NCBI GenBank assembly: GCA_005893365.1
Contig: VBPB01000323.1
Coordinates: 1-7,934, forward strand
Length of the DNA stretch: 7,934 nt
Source: Candidatus Eiseniibacteriota bacterium
GTDB lineage: Bacteria > Eisenbacteria > RBG-16-71-46
Direction of reading: 5' to 3'
Positions 6,754-7,934 of this stretch are shown piece by piece (the stretch's first letter is position 1; the number at the start of each line of letters is the position of its first letter). Made by a program: the position numbers and the translations under genes. The notes below the pieces were generated by a model. That model did no database searches, had not been told where the DNA came from, and saw only the letters and a list, made by a program, of their open reading frames with translations.

Positions 6754-7664
6754 GGCATCAGCCTCTCGATCCGGGTCACCAGGATCCCCTCGGCGCCGAG
6801 CGCCTTGAGGTCGCGGATGGTGCGGTAGATGGTCTTGGCCGGGGCCACCGCGTGGACCGCCACCACCTCGCCGCCGTCCAGCACGTCGACGACGGTCGGG
6901 CCGTTGAGCCCCGGCAGCACGCGCTTCACCCGCTCGAGGGCGGCGCGCGGAACGTTCGCCATCACGTAGCGCTGGCCGCGGGCGCGCAGCACCGAGGTGA
7001 GGGCGGACACCAGCTCGCCGAGCGCCACCGCCTTGGCGGTCGTGGTCACGGTGGCGGTACTGCCGGCCTCAGCCGGCGCCTCGCTGGCGTTCCCATCGGT
7101 CAGGCGGGGCGAGGCGATCAGCCGGGCGCTCGATTCGAGCACCGGGGCGATCTCGCGCAGCCCGTTCATGCGCAGCGTCGAGCCGGTGGTGGTGAGGTCG
7201 ACGACGATGTCGGCGATGCCCAGGTGCGGCGCGATCTCGGCGGCCCCCGAGACCGGCACCACCTCGACCGGCCGGCCCAGGCGCTCGAAGAAGCCGCGGG
7301 TGAGGTTGGGGAACGGGGTCGCCACGCGCGGGGCGCCGGTGATGTCGGCGAGCCGGGTGATGCCGCTCTCCTCGCGGGCCGCGACCACCAGCCGGCAGCG
7401 GCCGAACTCGAGGTCGAGCAGGTCGACGAGCGGGCGGCCGGATTCGGACACCAGGTCGCGTCCGGTGACCCCGGCGTCGGCCGCCCCGTCGGCCACGAAC
7501 TCGGGGATGTCCTGGGCGCGGACGAAGATCGCCTCGAACTCGCCGCCGAGCGAGGCGCTGAGCGCGCGCTCGCCCCGCGCCTGGACGGCCAGGCCGGCGT
7601 CGGCGAACAGCTCGCGCGTGTCCTCGGCGAGTCGGCCCTTGTTGGGGAGTGCCAGCTTCAGCAT
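6750..7664 (-). CDS. hisG: ATP phosphoribosyltransferase, long form (HisG)
   Basis: Catalyses the first committed step of histidine synthesis, joining ATP and PRPP to give phosphoribosyl-ATP in the cytoplasm. The 304-residue protein opens MLKLALPNKGRL, has GVTGRDLV (residues 65-72) and the PRPP-binding stretch DIVVDLTTTGSTLRMNGL (152-169). It continues with a C-terminal ACT-like domain (about 212-304, including VMANVPRAALERV and EGILVTRIERL). That domain marks the long form, which in this family is feedback-inhibited by histidine and needs no HisZ partner. Residues about 188-211 form a Thr/Ala/Ser-rich linker longer than I expect between catalytic and regulatory domains. The start is supported by GAGGA 4 nt upstream. 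It is the first structural gene after the attenuator, and its TGA overlaps the hisD GTG (GTGA). The frame looks intact. Confidence 0.96.
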   Translation of the reverse strand: MLKLALPNKGRLAEDTRELFADAGLAVQARGERALSASLGGEFEAIFVRAQDIPEFVADGAADAGVTGRDLVSESGRPLVDLLDLEFGRCRLVVAAREESGITRLADITGAPRVATPFPNLTRGFFERLGRPVEVVPVSGAAEIAPHLGIADIVVDLTTTGSTLRMNGLREIAPVLESSARLIASPRLTDGNASEAPAEAGSTATVTTTAKAVALGELVSALTSVLRARGQRYVMANVPRAALERVKRVLPGLNGPTVVDVLDGGEVVAVHAVAPAKTIYRTIRDLKALGAEGILVTRIERLMP

Positions 7665-7668
7665 CGGT

Positions 7669-7673
7669 TCCTC
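7669..7673 (-). promoter_or_regulatory. hisG ribosome-binding site
   Basis: GAGGA on the minus strand sits 4 nt before the ATG at 7664 and fixes the hisG start. It lies downstream of the attenuator terminator, so it is transcribed only after read-through. Confidence 0.65.
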
Positions 7674-7698
7674 ACGTGGTCGGGTGGCGGTGGAAACG

Positions 7699-7726
7699 AA
7701 AAAGCCCGTCCGGATTGCGGACGGGC
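7699..7726 (-). terminator. Rho-independent terminator of the his attenuator
   Basis: On the minus strand GCCCGTCCG (7726-7718) and CGGACGGGC (7712-7704) form a perfect 9-bp GC-rich stem with a 5-nt CAATC loop, followed at once by TTTTT (7703-7699). It lies 32 nt downstream of the hisL stop and 34 nt upstream of the hisG ATG, so it would abort transcription before the structural genes. The 5' arm can alternatively pair with CGGCGGGC at 7802-7795, just after the His codons, over 8 bp with one bulged base; this is a candidate antiterminator. Confidence 0.85.
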
Positions 7727-7729
7727 AGG

Positions 7730-7743
7730 GTGCCTGCGGGCAC
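7730..7743 (-). promoter_or_regulatory. small hairpin just before the attenuator terminator
   Basis: GTGCC (7743-7739) and GGCAC (7734-7730) form a 5-bp stem with a 4-nt CGCA loop on the minus-strand transcript, three bases ahead of the terminator stem. It may be a pause or spacer hairpin in the leader. The role is inferred; only the complementarity is seen. Confidence 0.4.
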
Positions 7744-7749
7744 TGGATT

Positions 7750-7774
7750 CGGGTGGGGCTAGCCGCTCACCCGA
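7750..7774 (-). promoter_or_regulatory. hairpin spanning the leader-peptide stop codon
   Basis: In the minus-strand transcript TCGGGTG (7774-7768) pairs perfectly with CACCCGA (7755-7749), giving a 7-bp stem around a 12-nt loop that contains the hisL TAG. A ribosome finishing the leader peptide would sit on this stem. The 3' arm (7758-7750) can instead pair with CGGGCCGGGG at 7799-7790 over 8 bp with a small internal loop, so this region has mutually exclusive folds as expected in an attenuator. The pairing is seen by eye; no energies were computed. Confidence 0.5.
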
Positions 7775-7845
7775 GCACGCGCACGCGACCCCCGGCCCGC
7801 CGGGCCGTGGAGATGATGCGCATGATGCTTGGGAGAGCGGTTCAT
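7759..7845 (-). CDS. hisL: His-rich leader peptide of the histidine operon attenuator
   Basis: A 28-codon minus-strand ORF runs from ATG at 7845 to TAG at 7761-7759. It begins MNRSPKHHAHHLH, so residues 7, 8, 10, 11 and 13 are histidine (four CAT, one CAC), then continues with a Gly/Ala/Arg-rich tail. Five His codons in seven directly upstream of a his operon is the signature of an attenuator leader peptide, as in the enterobacterial hisL. A ribosome short of charged His-tRNA would stall at codons 7-13 and change folding of the RNA downstream, which ends in an intrinsic terminator at 7726-7699 before hisG. The peptide itself probably has no other job. Its 5' untranslated region may be only a few bases (see promoter). 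The His cluster and the location are seen directly; the regulatory role is inferred from the known mechanism. Confidence 0.85.
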   Translation of the reverse strand: MNRSPKHHAHHLHGPAGRGSRARARVSG

Positions 7846-7855
7846 CGCGGGAGAG

Positions 7856-7861
7856 ACCTTA
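7856..7861 (-). promoter_or_regulatory. putative -10 box of the his operon promoter
   Basis: On the minus strand the hexamer TAAGGT keeps the three most conserved positions of TATAAT (T1, A2, T6). With the -35 box at 7884-7879 it predicts transcription starting near 7849-7845, at or only a few bases before the leader-peptide ATG at 7845. The AAGG inside this hexamer also looks like a Shine-Dalgarno sequence 11 nt from that ATG. If the promoter lies further upstream, this stretch would instead be a ribosome-binding site; the two readings compete. Confidence 0.5.
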
Positions 7862-7878
7862 GCGGGTCGGGAGAGGGG

Positions 7879-7884
7879 CGTCAA
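7879..7884 (-). promoter_or_regulatory. putative -35 box of the his operon promoter
   Basis: Reading the minus strand, TTGACG matches five of six positions of the housekeeping sigma factor -35 consensus TTGACA. It stands 17 nt upstream of a TANNNT-type -10 box (7861-7856), the optimal spacing, and just ahead of the His-rich leader peptide. This is a pattern match only; no start site has been measured. Confidence 0.55.
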
Positions 7885-7934
7885 GCGGGATGTGGATATG
7901 CCGGAATTCGGATTGAAGCAGCGTTCGGATGGCG

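Noticed and set aside
7898..7934. Start of a divergent plus-strand gene (ATG at 7898, open to the right edge, MPEFGLKQRSDG)
   Set aside because: Only 12 codons are visible, with no convincing ribosome-binding site and no recognisable family, so it cannot be supported from this window.
7885..7934. Operator or second promoter upstream of the his promoter
   Set aside because: The 50 bases hold no clear inverted repeat and no second -35/-10 pair with acceptable spacing.
1..7934. CRISPR arrays, insertion sequences, tRNA or rRNA genes
   Set aside because: The window is filled by one continuous operon. No spaced direct repeats, transposase, terminal inverted repeats or structural RNA signatures were seen.

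Overview
The window is very GC-rich and almost wholly coding on the minus strand. It holds one long histidine-biosynthesis operon read from right to left. The order of transcription is leader peptide (hisL), hisG, hisD, hisC, hisH, hisA, hisB, hisF, hisN, hisIE, then the start of a membrane permease that runs off the left edge. The long open frames on the plus strand are GC-driven shadows. Protein style points to a high-GC bacterium: HisG is long-form, HisIE is fused, HisB is a lone dehydratase, an IMPase-type HisN is present, and the HisA, HisB, HisC and HisH signatures recall Gemmatimonadota. The phylum is my inference from remembered family style and is only moderately secure.

Right end (7665-7934): a putative promoter (TTGACG, 17-nt spacer, TAAGGT) lies just upstream of a 28-codon leader peptide beginning MNRSPKHHAHHLH, with five His codons in seven. 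It is followed by GC-rich hairpins, a perfect 9-bp stem with a T5 tail, and a good ribosome-binding site for hisG. This has the layout of a ribosome-mediated transcription attenuator sensing charged tRNA-His, and it is the most interesting regulatory element in the window.

Middle (346-7664): the genes together cover all the enzymatic steps from PRPP plus ATP to histidine. HisG makes phosphoribosyl-ATP; HisIE hydrolyses it and opens the ring; HisA isomerises the product; HisH and HisF form the IGP synthase; HisB dehydrates; HisC transaminates; HisN dephosphorylates; HisD performs the final oxidations. Every junction is a 4-nt ATGA or GTGA overlap except hisB/hisF. There a 16-codon mini-ORF bridges the gap, overlapping the hisB stop and the hisF start.

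Lesions: hisF and hisN are each broken by an internal loss of roughly 15-17 codons that also shifts the frame. The hisF loss removes the second catalytic aspartate. The permease has an in-frame TGA after 97 codons, with homologous-looking sequence continuing in the same frame. Three defects in the last four genes, beside intact upstream genes, suggest either assembly or consensus errors in a draft genome or real decay. The sequence alone cannot decide between them.

Left end (1-349): the N-terminal part of an SLC13/ArsB-type anion permease, coupled to hisIE by a GTGA overlap. No terminator is visible between hisIE and this gene.
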